This document shows positions 1-7,855 of a stretch of DNA of 64,000 nt, piece after piece. A program made the translations under genes and the position numbers. Source of the DNA: Bacteroidales bacterium (lineage in GTDB: Bacteria > Bacteroidota > Bacteroidia > Bacteroidales > F082). The DNA lies in contig JAEEON010000042.1 in assembly GCA_016284305.1 (NCBI GenBank), positions 1 to 64,000 on the forward strand, in the 5' to 3' direction. The notes beneath the pieces are model-generated. The model had not been told where the DNA came from. It made no database searches and was given only the letters and a program-made list of their open reading frames with translations. The first letter of the stretch is position 1, and each line of letters opens with the position of its first letter.

Positions 1-349
1 CCTGGAGGATGGATTGACGGATCCACCACACGGCATACGAGATGAATTTGAAACCTCTGGTCTCGTCGAAACGTTGTGCGGCTTTTATCAGCCCCAAGTT
101 ACCTTCGTTGATTAAGTCGGGAAGACTAAGGCCTTGGTTCTGATACTGTTTTGATACGGAGACGACGAAGCGCAGGTTGGCTTTGGTGAGTTTCTCCAAT
201 GCCACTTTGTCGCCTTGCTTGATACGTTGCGCCAACTCCACCTCTTCTTCAGCGGAGATCAGTTCAACCTTACCAATCTCTTGCAGGTACTTGTCGAGAG
301 ACGCGGTCTCACGGTTAGTAACCTGCTTCGTAATCTTTAGCTGCCTCAT
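1..349 (-). CDS. rpoD: RNA polymerase primary sigma factor RpoD, N-terminal part (cut by window edge)
   Basis: The first 116 residues of a sigma-70 factor are present, starting with [10 protein letters not shown] at 349; the rest lies left of base 1. Region 1.2 is visible ([16 protein letters not shown], then an acidic [10 protein letters not shown] stretch), followed by the start of region 2 ([43 protein letters not shown]), which contains the core-binding and -10 recognition helix. As in other Bacteroidetes primary sigma factors there is almost nothing before region 1.2, so the long region 1.1 of proteobacterial RpoD is missing. This fits the TAnnTTTG promoters seen across the window. The next gene on this strand, pnp, ends 44 bp upstream of the start, so rpoD may be read from pnp or from its own promoter; no -7 match was seen in the gap. 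Confidence 0.95.
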   Translation of the reverse strand, partial: MRQLKITKQVTNRETASLDKYLQEIGKVELISAEEEVELAQRIKQGDKVALEKLTKANLRFVVSVSKQYQNQGLSLPDLINEGNLGLIKAAQRFDETRGFKFISYAVWWIRQSILQ

Positions 350-393
350 TTATAACGTATTAGTTAATCTAACTTGCTTAGTCTAATATAAAA

Positions 394-2670
394 TTAGTTT
401 TTGTGGTTGTTGCGGTTGCCGCCATGGCTTCCGTTGCTGTGACCGCCATTACGGTTGCCGCCATTGCCAGGCTTGCCTCCATTATTGGGTTTTCCACCGT
501 TTCCATTTGGACGTGGACCGTTGGTGGGCTTCTTCTCCACATAGCCTTCCGGTTTGGGCAGCAGCTCTCTTCTCGACAGGCGGAGCTTGCCGGTCTTGCT
601 GTCGATCTCAATCAATTTGACGTCAATCTCGTCACCTTCCTTCAGGCCGGTCTCTTCCATGGTGTTGTAGCGTTCCCAGCCAATCTCGGAGATGTGAAGC
701 AGGCCGTCCTTGTTGGGCAGAATCTCGACGAAGGCTCCGAAAGCCATGATGGAGACAATCTTGCCATGATATACCTCTCCGACCTCAGGCACAGCGACGA
801 TGCCGCGAATCTTGGCCTTGCAGGCTTCGATGTCGGCTTTGTTCTGAGAAGCAATCTCCACGATGCCTTTCTCTTCGTCTTCGGTGATGGTGATGATGGT
901 GTTGGTGACTTTTTGCAGTTCTTGGATGACTTTGCCACCAGGGCCGATGACGGCGCCGATGAAGTCTTTCGGGATGTAGATCTTCTCGATTCTTGGGACG
1001 ATCTCTTTATAGTCGGCACGAGGCTCGCTGATGGTCTTGGCCATCTCGTCGAGGATGTGCAGACGTCCTTGACGGGCTTGTTCGAGGGCTTCGGTGAGGA
1101 CCTCGTAGCTGAGGCCATCGACTTTGATATCCATCTGGCAGGCGGTGATACCGTCGCGGGTACCGGTGACTTTGAAGTCCATGTCGCCGAGGTGGTCCTC
1201 GTCGCCGAGGATGTCGGTCAGGATGGCGTATTTGCCGGTCTCGCTGTCGGAGATCATACCCATGGCCACACCGGCGACGGGTTTGCGCATCGGCACGCCG
1301 GCATCCATCAGAGCCAGGCAGCCACCACACACGGAGGCCATGGAGGAGGAGCCGTTCGATTCAAGGATGTCGCTCACGATACGGACCGTGTAAGGCATGG
1401 TCTCATCGTGTGGCACCATGGTCTTCAGTGCTCTTTCAGCCAGGTTTCCGTGACCGATCTCACGACGGCTGGTGCTTCGTGCAGCCTTGGCCTCACCGGT
1501 GGCAAAGCCAGGGAAGTTATAGTGTAAGGTGAAGTTCTTGGTGCCTTCCACCACGGCGCCGTCGATGGTCTGTTCGTCGAGCTTGGTGCCGAGGGTGACG
1601 GTCACGAGAGCCTGGGTCTCACCACGGGTGAACACAGCGGAGCCGTGAGCTGAGGGCAGGATATCGACTTCCGTCCAGATGGGACGCACCTGGTTGAGTT
1701 GACGTCCGTCGAGGCGGGTTCGCTTGTCAAGGACAGCGTTGCGCACTGCCGAGCGTTGCACGTCATGGAAATAACGGGCAGCGAGGGGCTTCACGGTCTC
1801 GAGTTCTTCTTCGGTATATTTTTCAAGGTATTTGTCGAGGATGCCATTGAACGTGTCTTCGCGGAGGTGTTTGTCGGCGCAGCCTGACAGGGCGAAGTCG
1901 TAGCAAGCCTGATAGCAGTTTTCCTGCACTTCGGCACGGATGGTCTCGTCGTTCACTTCATGGCAATATTCTCTCTTGGCTTTTCCGACCTTCTCCATCA
2001 GCTCGATCTGTGCCTGGCACTGGATCTTGATGGCTTCGTGGGCGGCTTTGAGGGCACCGAGCATCTCTTCTTCGGAGACCTCTTTGCATTCGCCTTCCAC
2101 CATGCAGATGTCCTTCATGGAGGCAGCCACCATCAGCTCGAGGCGGGCTTCTTCTTGTTGTTCGAAGGTGGGGTTGATGACGTATTCGTCACCGATGAGG
2201 GCGACGCGGACCTCTGAGATCGGGCCGTGGAACGGGATGTCCGACACGCTGATGGCTGCGGAGGCGGCCAGGGCGGCAAGGGCATCGGGGGCCACGTTCT
2301 TCTCGGCGGAGAGCAGATTTACTTGGACGATGGTCTCGGCATGATAGTCATCCGGGAACAACGGACGCAAGGCGCGGTCGATCAGGCGGGAGATAAGCAC
2401 CTCGTAGTCGGAGGGCTTGGCTTCGCGCTTGAAGAATCCGCCGGGGAATTTGCCAGCGGCATAATATTTTTCGCGGTAGTCAACTGACAGCGGGAAGAAG
2501 TCCGTTTCCGGAGCGACTTCGGTGGCTGAGCAGACGGTGGCCAGCAGCACGGTGTCCCCGCAACGGAGCAGGGCGGAGCCGTCGGCTTGTTTGGCGTAAC
2601 GGCCAGTGTTGATGCTGATTTCCTGACCGTTAGGCATCTTTATGATTTGAGTAATTCCTTCTGGACCCAT
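394..2670 (-). CDS. pnp: Polyribonucleotide nucleotidyltransferase (PNPase)
   Basis: Phosphorolytic 3'-5' exoribonuclease of the RNA-decay machinery, 758 residues. Two RNase PH domains flank an alpha-helical domain; the second carries [15 protein letters not shown] and the conserved [18 protein letters not shown] active-site segment. These are followed by KH ([16 protein letters not shown]) and S1 ([20 protein letters not shown]) RNA-binding domains. The start at 2670 (MGPEGITQ) was chosen because the upstream in-frame ATG at 2721 lies inside the hairpin after rpsO. The last ~40 residues after [10 protein letters not shown] are almost only Gly, Asn, Pro, Lys, Arg and His, a low-complexity tail. 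It follows rpsO on the same strand, the common rpsO-pnp order, with a terminator-like hairpin in between. Confidence 0.97.
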   Translation of the reverse strand: MGPEGITQIIKMPNGQEISINTGRYAKQADGSALLRCGDTVLLATVCSATEVAPETDFFPLSVDYREKYYAAGKFPGGFFKREAKPSDYEVLISRLIDRALRPLFPDDYHAETIVQVNLLSAEKNVAPDALAALAASAAISVSDIPFHGPISEVRVALIGDEYVINPTFEQQEEARLELMVAASMKDICMVEGECKEVSEEEMLGALKAAHEAIKIQCQAQIELMEKVGKAKREYCHEVNDETIRAEVQENCYQACYDFALSGCADKHLREDTFNGILDKYLEKYTEEELETVKPLAARYFHDVQRSAVRNAVLDKRTRLDGRQLNQVRPIWTEVDILPSAHGSAVFTRGETQALVTVTLGTKLDEQTIDGAVVEGTKNFTLHYNFPGFATGEAKAARSTSRREIGHGNLAERALKTMVPHDETMPYTVRIVSDILESNGSSSMASVCGGCLALMDAGVPMRKPVAGVAMGMISDSETGKYAILTDILGDEDHLGDMDFKVTGTRDGITACQMDIKVDGLSYEVLTEALEQARQGRLHILDEMAKTISEPRADYKEIVPRIEKIYIPKDFIGAVIGPGGKVIQELQKVTNTIITITEDEEKGIVEIASQNKADIEACKAKIRGIVAVPEVGEVYHGKIVSIMAFGAFVEILPNKDGLLHISEIGWERYNTMEETGLKEGDEIDVKLIEIDSKTGKLRLSRRELLPKPEGYVEKKPTNGPRPNGNGGKPNNGGKPGNGGNRNGGHSNGSHGGNRNNHKN

Positions 2671-2708
2671 AATTTTTCTTTTCTTTAGATGTGGACTTGT
2701 TAAATAGC

Positions 2709-2741
2709 AAAAAAAAGGCAATAGGGTCTATTGCCTTTTTT
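2709..2741 (-). terminator. Rho-independent terminator/attenuator between rpsO and pnp
   Basis: A seven-base-pair stem (GGCAATA/TATTGCC, 2717-2723 and 2729-2735) with a 5-nt loop is flanked by eight A on the left and six T on the right, so it ends in a U-tract when read on either strand. On the minus strand it lies directly after rpsO and about 40 nt before the pnp start, so it could partly terminate rpsO transcripts and set the rpsO:pnp ratio, or protect the rpsO 3' end. Confidence 0.75.
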
Positions 2742-2771
2742 GATTTTCCGCTTAGGCAGCGTGAAAGTGGA

Positions 2772-3041
2772 TTACTTTCTGATGCCCAATTCCTTGATGA
2801 TTGTACGGTATCTTTCGATGTCAGTTCTCTTTAAATAATCGAGAAGCTTTCTTCTCTTACCTACTAAACGAACCAACGCGCGCTTGGCCGCCACATCTTT
2901 TTTGTGTTCCTTAGTTTGTTCAGTCAAATGCTTGATTCTGTAGGTGAACAAAGCGATTTGGCCTTCTGCTGAACCAGTATCGGCAGCGCTCTTGCCGTAT
3001 TGGCTGAAAATCTCTGATTTCTTTTCTGCAGTCAAATACAT
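2772..3041 (-). CDS. rpsO: 30S ribosomal protein S15
   Basis: An 89-residue protein with full-length S15 features: SAEGQIALFTYRIKHLTEQTKEH (helices 1-2 contacting 16S rRNA h22), HKKD, and the basic LVRLVGKRRKLLDYLKRTDIERYRTIIKELGIRK end. It binds the central domain of 16S rRNA early in 30S assembly. The start at 3041 gives the usual MYLTAEKK-type N-terminus. A TAATTTTG -7 element lies 45 nt upstream. The 5' leader may carry an S15 autoregulatory structure but none was identified with certainty. Confidence 0.97.
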   Translation of the reverse strand: MYLTAEKKSEIFSQYGKSAADTGSAEGQIALFTYRIKHLTEQTKEHKKDVAAKRALVRLVGKRRKLLDYLKRTDIERYRTIIKELGIRK

Positions 3042-3086
3042 AATTAATACTTCTTTACTTTTTACTTAATCTTTCTAAACGGGCTG

Positions 3087-3094
3087 CAAAATTA
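3087..3094 (-). promoter_or_regulatory. -7 promoter element (TAATTTTG) for rpsO
   Basis: Reverse complement of CAAAATTA matches the Bacteroidetes -7 consensus TAnnTTTG, 45 nt before the rpsO start. A convincing -33 TTTG was not found at 19-21 bp. Confidence 0.55.
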
Positions 3095-3141
3095 CAACAT
3101 TTTTTGATATGGTGGTGATGTTTTTATGATTTTTTTTTTTG

Positions 3142-3184
3142 CCCTCCCCCCCCCGGCCCCCTCTCCCCGAAGGAGAGGGGGGAA
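3142..3184. repeat. C-tract and GC-rich hairpin in the rpsO/thioesterase gap
   Basis: A T12 run and a nine-C homopolymer lead into a 10-bp hairpin (CCCCCTCTCC at 3157-3166 with GGAGAGGGGG at 3172-3181, loop CCGAA). On the minus strand it lies after the thioesterase gene, but it is followed by A residues, not T, so it is not a classical terminator for that gene. The rest of this 210-bp gap holds only the rpsO promoter and a heptamer repeat. The homopolymers are also a place where assembly errors are likely. Confidence 0.55.
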
Positions 3185-3235
3185 GGAACAATTTTGGGTT
3201 TATTCTTAAGGTGAACCCCCTAACGGGATAACCCT

Positions 3236-3258
3236 CTCTAAATTCTAAATTCTAAACC
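3236..3258. repeat. Heptamer tandem repeat TCTAAAT, copy 1 (three units)
   Basis: Three tandem units of TCTAAAT/C. The repeat overlaps the TAG stop codon of the thioesterase gene (its last sense codon is at 3255-3257). One of eight such loci in the window. Confidence 0.8.
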
Positions 3259-3713
3259 TTAAATTGGTTCATCGCTATCGCCCGGCGTTTCGAGTCTTCC
3301 ATCACTTCTTTGGCCTGCTGCTGGAGCCAGCGCTCCTCTTCGGTCTCGGGGGTGAGGACGATGCCATGAGGCTTGGAGTGATGGTTCTCGTCCAAATAAG
3401 AGAAAGTGGCGAAGCCATCAGCTGCCGTCTTCTCAGGTTCACGACTCCGATACATCTTGGTATAGACGGTGAGGGTAGAGCGCCCCGTATGGATCACCTT
3501 GCTTTCAAAGGTGACAATGTCGCCAGCGAAAATCGGGAACTTGAAGTCAATGCCGTGAAGCACCAATAGGACGGTGTCCTTGGTATCAACATATTGCGCC
3601 ACGGCGAAATAGGAGCTTTCCAAGAACCATTCGGAACATCTTCCGGCAAAGAAGGTCTGATGATGGTTGAGGTCAGCGAGCTTGATTAAACGTTGTGAAT
3701 AGGTTGCTTTCAT
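3252..3713 (-). CDS. Acyl-CoA thioesterase, hotdog fold (4HBT family)
   Basis: A 153-residue single-domain hotdog protein likely hydrolysing an acyl-CoA thioester in the cytoplasm. The N-terminal LADLNHHQTFFAGRCSEWFLESSYFAVAQY corresponds to the conserved active-site helix of the YciA/ACOT-type thioesterases (their D-x-N-H-x-G/T-x-F-G-G motif), followed by the IDFKFPIFAGDIVTFESKVIHTGRSTLTVYTKMY strands. The length matches single-domain members. A TACTTTTG element sits only 7 nt before the start at 3713, suggesting a very short or absent leader. It is divergent from the glycosylase gene at 3785. The stop codon is embedded in a heptamer repeat. Substrate cannot be told from sequence. Confidence 0.85.
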   Translation of the reverse strand: MKATYSQRLIKLADLNHHQTFFAGRCSEWFLESSYFAVAQYVDTKDTVLLVLHGIDFKFPIFAGDIVTFESKVIHTGRSTLTVYTKMYRSREPEKTAADGFATFSYLDENHHSKPHGIVLTPETEEERWLQQQAKEVMEDSKRRAIAMNQFKV

Positions 3714-3720
3714 AATGGCG

Positions 3721-3728
3721 CAAAAGTA
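3721..3728 (-). promoter_or_regulatory. -7 promoter element (TACTTTTG) for the thioesterase gene
   Basis: Matches TAnnTTTG; only seven bases separate it from the ATG at 3713, so the transcript would be leaderless or nearly so. It faces away from the plus-strand element at 3773. Confidence 0.6.
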
Positions 3729-3735
3729 AGAAATA

Positions 3736-3766
3736 ATTTAGAATTATGAATTTAGAATTTAGAGAT
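3736..3766. repeat. Heptamer repeat (TTTAGAA) between divergent promoters, copy 2
   Basis: Imperfect tandem units of TTTAGAA lie between the two divergent -7 elements at 3721 and 3773. An in-frame ATG at 3746 inside this repeat would extend the next gene, but the extension would be translated repeat and lies upstream of its promoter. Confidence 0.75.
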
Positions 3767-3772
3767 GTTTGT

Positions 3773-3780
3773 TATTTTTG
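3773..3780 (+). promoter_or_regulatory. -7 promoter element (TATTTTTG) for the glycosylase-rSAM-DUF4130 operon
   Basis: Matches TAnnTTTG and ends 4 nt before the ATG at 3785, which points to a leaderless transcript and decides the start of the glycosylase gene. Confidence 0.6.
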
Positions 3781-3784
3781 CGTT

Positions 3785-4354
3785 ATGGAAGAACATCATC
3801 CTTTGGAGCCCTTTTTGCCTGAAAATGCCCATGTGCTTTTCTTGGGTAGTTTCCCGCCTCCGCGGCAGCGCTGGTGCATGGATTTCTATTACCCGAACTT
3901 CCAAAACGACCATTGGAGAATCGAAGGTGCGGTGTGGTTCAACGACAAGAACTATTTCGTCGATTTGGAACGGAAATGTTTTCTCAAAGAGAAGATCGTT
4001 GATTTCCTTTATAAAAAAGGTATTGCTTTTTACGACACAGCAGAGGTGGCCCGAAGACTGAAGAACAACGCTTCTGATGCCTTTCTGGAAATCGTAGAAC
4101 CCACCGATTTGAAGGCTTTGCTTCGCCAGATTCCACAATGTCATGCCATTGCTACAACGGGCGAGAAGGCGACAGGGGAGGTGTGCCGTTATTTCGGGGT
4201 GGAACGGATTCCCGCTTTGGGCAGTATCACCGAATTGGAACAAGGCTTGTCGCTGCATCGCTTGCCTTCCTCTTCAAGAGCCTATCCTTTGGCTTTCGAG
4301 AAGAAGGTGGAAGCGTATCGGGAGATGTTTGAGCAGGTTTTTATAAATAGGTAG
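3785..4354 (+). CDS. Uracil-DNA glycosylase superfamily protein (Mug-like)
   Basis: A 189-residue protein of the uracil/mismatch DNA glycosylase superfamily. The first strand and loop VLFLGSFPPPRQRW corresponds to motif I (G-x-x-P-x) that holds the water-activating region, and HRLPSSSRAYP near residue 165 corresponds to motif II (LPSTSPAN-type) that inserts in the DNA minor groove; TTGEKATGEVCRYFG lies before it. The start at 3785 was chosen over 3746 because the latter reads through a heptamer repeat upstream of the promoter. The gene ends 3 bp before a radical SAM gene, which in turn overlaps a DUF4130 gene, so the three are co-expressed. The substrate base is not predictable; motif I differs from classic Ung. 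Confidence 0.75.
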   Translation: MEEHHPLEPFLPENAHVLFLGSFPPPRQRWCMDFYYPNFQNDHWRIEGAVWFNDKNYFVDLERKCFLKEKIVDFLYKKGIAFYDTAEVARRLKNNASDAFLEIVEPTDLKALLRQIPQCHAIATTGEKATGEVCRYFGVERIPALGSITELEQGLSLHRLPSSSRAYPLAFEKKVEAYREMFEQVFINR

Positions 4355-4357
4355 CCT

Positions 4358-5647
4358 ATGTTGACGGAAAACACCATGGAACGGTTACGTATCCTTACCG
4401 AGTCGGCGAAGTACGACGTGTCGTGCTCGTCGAGTGGCACGGTACGTAGTGGCAAGAAAGGCATGGTGGGCAACACCGTTGGCGGGGTCGGCATCTGCCA
4501 CTCGTTTGCCGACGACGGGCGTTGCATCTCTCTCCTTAAGGTGATGCTGACCAACAGCTGCATGTACGACTGCGCCTATTGCGTCAACCGACGTTCCAAC
4601 GACATCCCTCGGGCAACGCTCTCCGTCACGGAGTTAGTTGACATCACGATGGAGTTTTACCGTCGCAATTATATTGAAGGACTCTTCCTTTCGAGCGGTG
4701 TGGTGCGCAATCCCGACTACACTATGGAACGTCTTGTGGCCATCGTCCGAAAACTACGCACGGAGCACCGTTTCAACGGCTATATCCACCTGAAGAGCAT
4801 CCCGGGCGCATCTCAAGAGCTGCTCAGTCAGGCAGGATTGTATGCCGATCGCATGAGCGTGAACATCGAGATTCCCAAAGAAGAGTCGCTGAAGCTGCTT
4901 GCCCCAGAAAAAGACCATCAGAGCGTGTTTCAGCCGATGAAACTCATCCAACAAGGGATGCTCGAGAACAAGGAAGACCGTCGCCACTTCCGCCATGCCC
5001 CTCGTTTCGTCCCTGCTGGACAATCCACCCAGATGATTGTTGGGGCGACGAAAGAGACGGATTGTGACATCCTTACCATGTCGTCAATGCTCTATGGCCA
5101 GCCCACCATGCGTCGCGTGTATTATTCCGGCTACGTCAGCGTGAACACCTATGACTCGCGTCTGCCTGTGCTGAAACAACCGCCCTTGGTTCGTGAGAAC
5201 CGGCTTTATCAGGCCGACTGGCTACTTCGCTTTTATCAGTTCAAGGTAGAAGAGATTGTAAATGACCAATATCCCGACTTGGATCTCGATATCGATCCGA
5301 AGCTGTCGTGGGCGTTACGTCATCCCGAGGTTTTTCCTGTGGATGTCAACACCGCCGACTATGAGATGTTGCTGAGGGTGCCTGGCCTGGGGGTGAAGTC
5401 GGCATTGCTCATCGTGAACTCGCGTCGTTATGGACGGCTCACCTCTTATGACCTTAAGAAAATCGGTGTGGTGATGAAAAAAGCCAAGTATTTCATCACT
5501 TGTCATGAGCTTGCTTCACCACTTCCAGGGACGATGCTCAGTGTCAATGAGCTGCGTCCCGAACGATTGCGTGCCATGCTAGTCTCGCCTCAAGAGCGCA
5601 AGCTGGCCGAAAAAGAACAACAACTTTCCCTTGACTTTGGCGTATGA
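4358..5647 (+). CDS. Radical SAM protein linked to DNA glycosylases (putative DNA modification/repair)
   Basis: A 429-residue radical SAM enzyme. The [4Fe-4S]-binding CxxxCxxC motif is C68-MYD-C72-AY-C75 in LTNSCMYDCAYCVNRRSND, and the TIM-barrel continues with GLFLSSGVVRNPDYTMERLV and YIHLKSIPGASQELL. The C-terminal ~90 residues hold a helix-hairpin-helix DNA-binding motif (VNTADYEMLLRVPGLGVKSALLIVNSR). The order rSAM barrel plus HhH is that of the TIGR03916 family, known as the radical SAM partner of a uracil-DNA-glycosylase-like protein and proposed to act on DNA; no reaction has been shown to my knowledge. Here it is 3 bp downstream of a glycosylase-like gene and its TGA overlaps the next ATG. 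Confidence 0.88.
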   Translation: MLTENTMERLRILTESAKYDVSCSSSGTVRSGKKGMVGNTVGGVGICHSFADDGRCISLLKVMLTNSCMYDCAYCVNRRSNDIPRATLSVTELVDITMEFYRRNYIEGLFLSSGVVRNPDYTMERLVAIVRKLRTEHRFNGYIHLKSIPGASQELLSQAGLYADRMSVNIEIPKEESLKLLAPEKDHQSVFQPMKLIQQGMLENKEDRRHFRHAPRFVPAGQSTQMIVGATKETDCDILTMSSMLYGQPTMRRVYYSGYVSVNTYDSRLPVLKQPPLVRENRLYQADWLLRFYQFKVEEIVNDQYPDLDLDIDPKLSWALRHPEVFPVDVNTADYEMLLRVPGLGVKSALLIVNSRRYGRLTSYDLKKIGVVMKKAKYFITCHELASPLPGTMLSVNELRPERLRAMLVSPQERKLAEKEQQLSLDFGV

Positions 5648-6471
5648 CGGTTTACACCTTTGACGGGACTTTGGACGGGTTGTTGACAGCCGTCTTTGAT
5701 GCTTTTGAGCGGCATGAGCGGCCAGAGCATCTCTTGACCACGGGCGATGCCTTGCCGTTGTTCTGTGAGCAGCTCCATGAGGTGATGACCGATGAGGCTA
5801 AGGCTAGGCGGGTCTGGACAGGTTTGGAGAAACGGCTGTCGCGCGAGGCATTGCGCTTGATTTCGATCAGTTGGCTCTCGGAGCTTTCGGAGTTGGCCAA
5901 TCCACTGTTCAACTACGTATGCAAGACCTTCCGTCTGCCTCCAGGCGAAAAGAGCATTGAGCGCAACTTTGCCGATCCCGATGTGCTTGCCGTGACCAAC
6001 ATTGCGCGGAAGGTGCTTCACGAGCAGTTGCGTATGAAACAGTTCATCCGTTTTCAGAAGGCCAAGGACGGCACCTATCTCGCTGTTGTATCGCCCGACC
6101 ACAACGTACTGCCACTCATCATCGAGCATTTCAGCGACCGTTTCAACGACCAGCCTTGGCTCATCTATGATGCCAAGCGGCAATATGGTTATTATTATGA
6201 AGGAGCGGACAATCCCATTCGGGTCACTTTCGAGGATGAGACTTCCGTACCCTTCAACCTCGCTGACGGCAAACTGAACGATGATGTCTTGAGTTGCGAC
6301 GACCATTTGATGCAGGAACTATGGCGCACCTATTTCAAGGCCATCTGCATCCGTGAGCGCATGAACCCCCGCAAGCAGCTCAAGGACATGCCGCGAAGGT
6401 ATTGGAAGTATATGACGGAGAAGCAGGGATGTGTTGTCGGCGGAAGTGGCAATCCATTTCAAAGATTTTGA
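5644..6471 (+). CDS. DUF4130 / TIGR03915 probable DNA metabolism protein
   Basis: A 275-residue protein whose ATG overlaps the TGA of the radical SAM gene (ATGA), showing translational coupling. N-terminal YTFDGTLDGLLTAVFDAFERHERPEH and central FQKAKDGTYLAVVSPDHNVLPLIIEHFSDRFNDQPWLIYDAKRQYG and C-terminal WRTYFKAICIRERMNPRKQLKDMPRRYWKYMTE are the signature of the TIGR03915/DUF4130 family, which is known almost only next to, or fused with, uracil-DNA-glycosylase-like domains and the TIGR03916 radical SAM protein. The Arg/Lys-rich end (NPRKQLKDMPRRYW) would suit nucleic-acid binding. Role unknown; context says a DNA base repair or modification step. Confidence 0.85.
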   Translation: MTVYTFDGTLDGLLTAVFDAFERHERPEHLLTTGDALPLFCEQLHEVMTDEAKARRVWTGLEKRLSREALRLISISWLSELSELANPLFNYVCKTFRLPPGEKSIERNFADPDVLAVTNIARKVLHEQLRMKQFIRFQKAKDGTYLAVVSPDHNVLPLIIEHFSDRFNDQPWLIYDAKRQYGYYYEGADNPIRVTFEDETSVPFNLADGKLNDDVLSCDDHLMQELWRTYFKAICIRERMNPRKQLKDMPRRYWKYMTEKQGCVVGGSGNPFQRF

Positions 6472-6601
6472 GGAAATGGAATATTTCCATGTTTAAAATT
6501 TTGAGATTTTGGAATAAAACGCTGAATTAATTTGTGAGGATTTGGAATTATGCCTCTGTTGTTGATAAGGTTTTTGTGATTTTCCCCGATTTCAGAGAAA
6601 A

Positions 6602-6859
6602 CTACAACCCCATAGATATTTTCAACGCATTATACCATGATTCTCGCATGGCTATTTCATGGTCTTTCTGCTCTCGTGACAAATTTGGATTGCTTTCAAT
6701 ATCGCGCTTCATTTTGGCAATGCAAAACTTCAACGTTTCTTTTGCCTGTTGCTTGGTAACAAAGCCGCCACCAAACAAATTGTATAGAAACTGTGCAGTT
6801 CCTAGTGAATGAGCAGCCATTTCAAATTGGTGTATTAGTGCTTTTTCGTTGTCGATCAT
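6602..6859 (-). CDS. Small hypothetical protein, last gene of the ART-like operon
   Basis: An 85-residue protein starting MIDNEKALIHQFEMAAHSLG, mostly predicted alpha-helical, with a central glycine-rich turn (LFGGGFVTKQQ) and a charged second half (KMKRDIESNPNLSREQKDHE). No family recognised, no signal peptide or membrane segment. It starts 13 nt after the stop of the ADP-ribosyltransferase-like gene, so it is very likely co-transcribed with it; a small helical partner in this position could be an immunity protein or antitoxin, but that is inference from position only. The 130-bp gap on its 3' side up to the DUF4130 gene holds no gene I can support. Confidence 0.6.
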   Translation of the reverse strand: MIDNEKALIHQFEMAAHSLGTAQFLYNLFGGGFVTKQQAKETLKFCIAKMKRDIESNPNLSREQKDHEIAMRESWYNALKISMGL

Positions 6860-6872
6860 GTTCTTTTTGCGA

Positions 6873-7841
6873 TTAATAATTAAGATAAAACCCGTCTATG
6901 CATAGGAATCCACCTTTATATTTTGTTTTCTGTATAACAACGTCAAAAAGGGTTTGATCAGTCAATATCCCATCTTCTAATAGACTTTCAAAAACATAAG
7001 AAGATGAAATCTGGGTTATGAGATTTGGATTCACAATAAAAGAGTCCTTGTCGGCATAACCGATAATGTAATGCGGTAGAATGCCTCCTTTTATGCAAAC
7101 TTCCTCTTGATTACTATATGGTGAACTTTCGAAATATGGTAGGCCTATGGCCTTGATGAAGTTATCCAGTTTGTTTATGTCTTTATAGCAAAGGATTTGT
7201 CGGTTCCTTTCTGAAGATGGCACCCATGTGATTACTAGTATTCCATCATTTTTGAATTGTTCTGCAATTTTAATACTCTTTGAAGTTGAAATAAAAAAGC
7301 TGTTTCCATTTGCTGATTTTCCGATGGTATGCAATAATGAAAAATAATAGTCCAATACGTGCCGTTTTGAAGAGTCATCCATTGCGGATATTTTATTTAT
7401 AAAACGCTCTTTGTTGTTTTTGTTAGAGAAGAATTTATTAATCGAAGGATTTGCTTCCAAAAACAGTTTTACTTTTTCAAGAGAATTCGGGTTTGAAAAG
7501 CTTAAATTACATACTTTGTCGTGAAATCTATCAAAGACGAACTCAAATACTGCTATAGAGCAATCATCAATACAAATCAATGGGTATTTGTTTGATTCAA
7601 AAAGATGACTTTTTTCGCCCAACATAAACATTTTGTTTGAGAATCCTTGTATGTCAAATAGTTTAGTCTGAAATATTGGTTCAGGATTGCAGCCCCTATA
7701 TAAAATGGTTCTATTCTTTGCACTACATAATTCATCAACAAAATCAATGAAATACAAATACTCCTTGGATTCTTTGGATATCTCTTCTCCATGAAAGTTT
7801 TTTATCGTTATTTGGGAAAGAAAAGTTTTAAGTGAATGCAT
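6873..7841 (-). CDS. Candidate ADP-ribosyltransferase-fold protein
   Basis: A 322-residue, AT-rich gene (much lower GC than the flanking core genes). Three spaced motifs fit the R-S-E class of mono-ADP-ribosyltransferases: ILYRGC with Arg49, SFFISTSKS with the S-T-S triad at 185-187, and SNQEEVCIKGG with Q245-x-E247, the Q/E-x-E motif followed as usual by a strand ending in HYIIGY. No secretion signal or membrane helix is seen, so it would act in the cytoplasm unless exported by another route. It lies in a run of four closely spaced genes (14 nt after the methyltransferase-LRR gene, 13 nt before the 85-residue gene). The family call rests on motif order and spacing only; similarity is remote and the target is unknown. 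Confidence 0.5.
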   Translation of the reverse strand: MHSLKTFLSQITIKNFHGEEISKESKEYLYFIDFVDELCSAKNRTILYRGCNPEPIFQTKLFDIQGFSNKMFMLGEKSHLFESNKYPLICIDDCSIAVFEFVFDRFHDKVCNLSFSNPNSLEKVKLFLEANPSINKFFSNKNNKERFINKISAMDDSSKRHVLDYYFSLLHTIGKSANGNSFFISTSKSIKIAEQFKNDGILVITWVPSSERNRQILCYKDINKLDNFIKAIGLPYFESSPYSNQEEVCIKGGILPHYIIGYADKDSFIVNPNLITQISSSYVFESLLEDGILTDQTLFDVVIQKTKYKGGFLCIDGFYLNY

Positions 7842-7855
7842 TACAAAAGTTTTTA

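Noticed and set aside
403-1527. A 374-residue open frame on the plus strand opposite pnp
   Set aside because: It is an antisense shadow of a GC-rich conserved gene: low-complexity, no domain, no promoter; pnp on the other strand is certain.
3142-3184. Terminator after the thioesterase gene
   Set aside because: The hairpin is followed by A residues on the relevant strand; the T-run lies on the wrong side.
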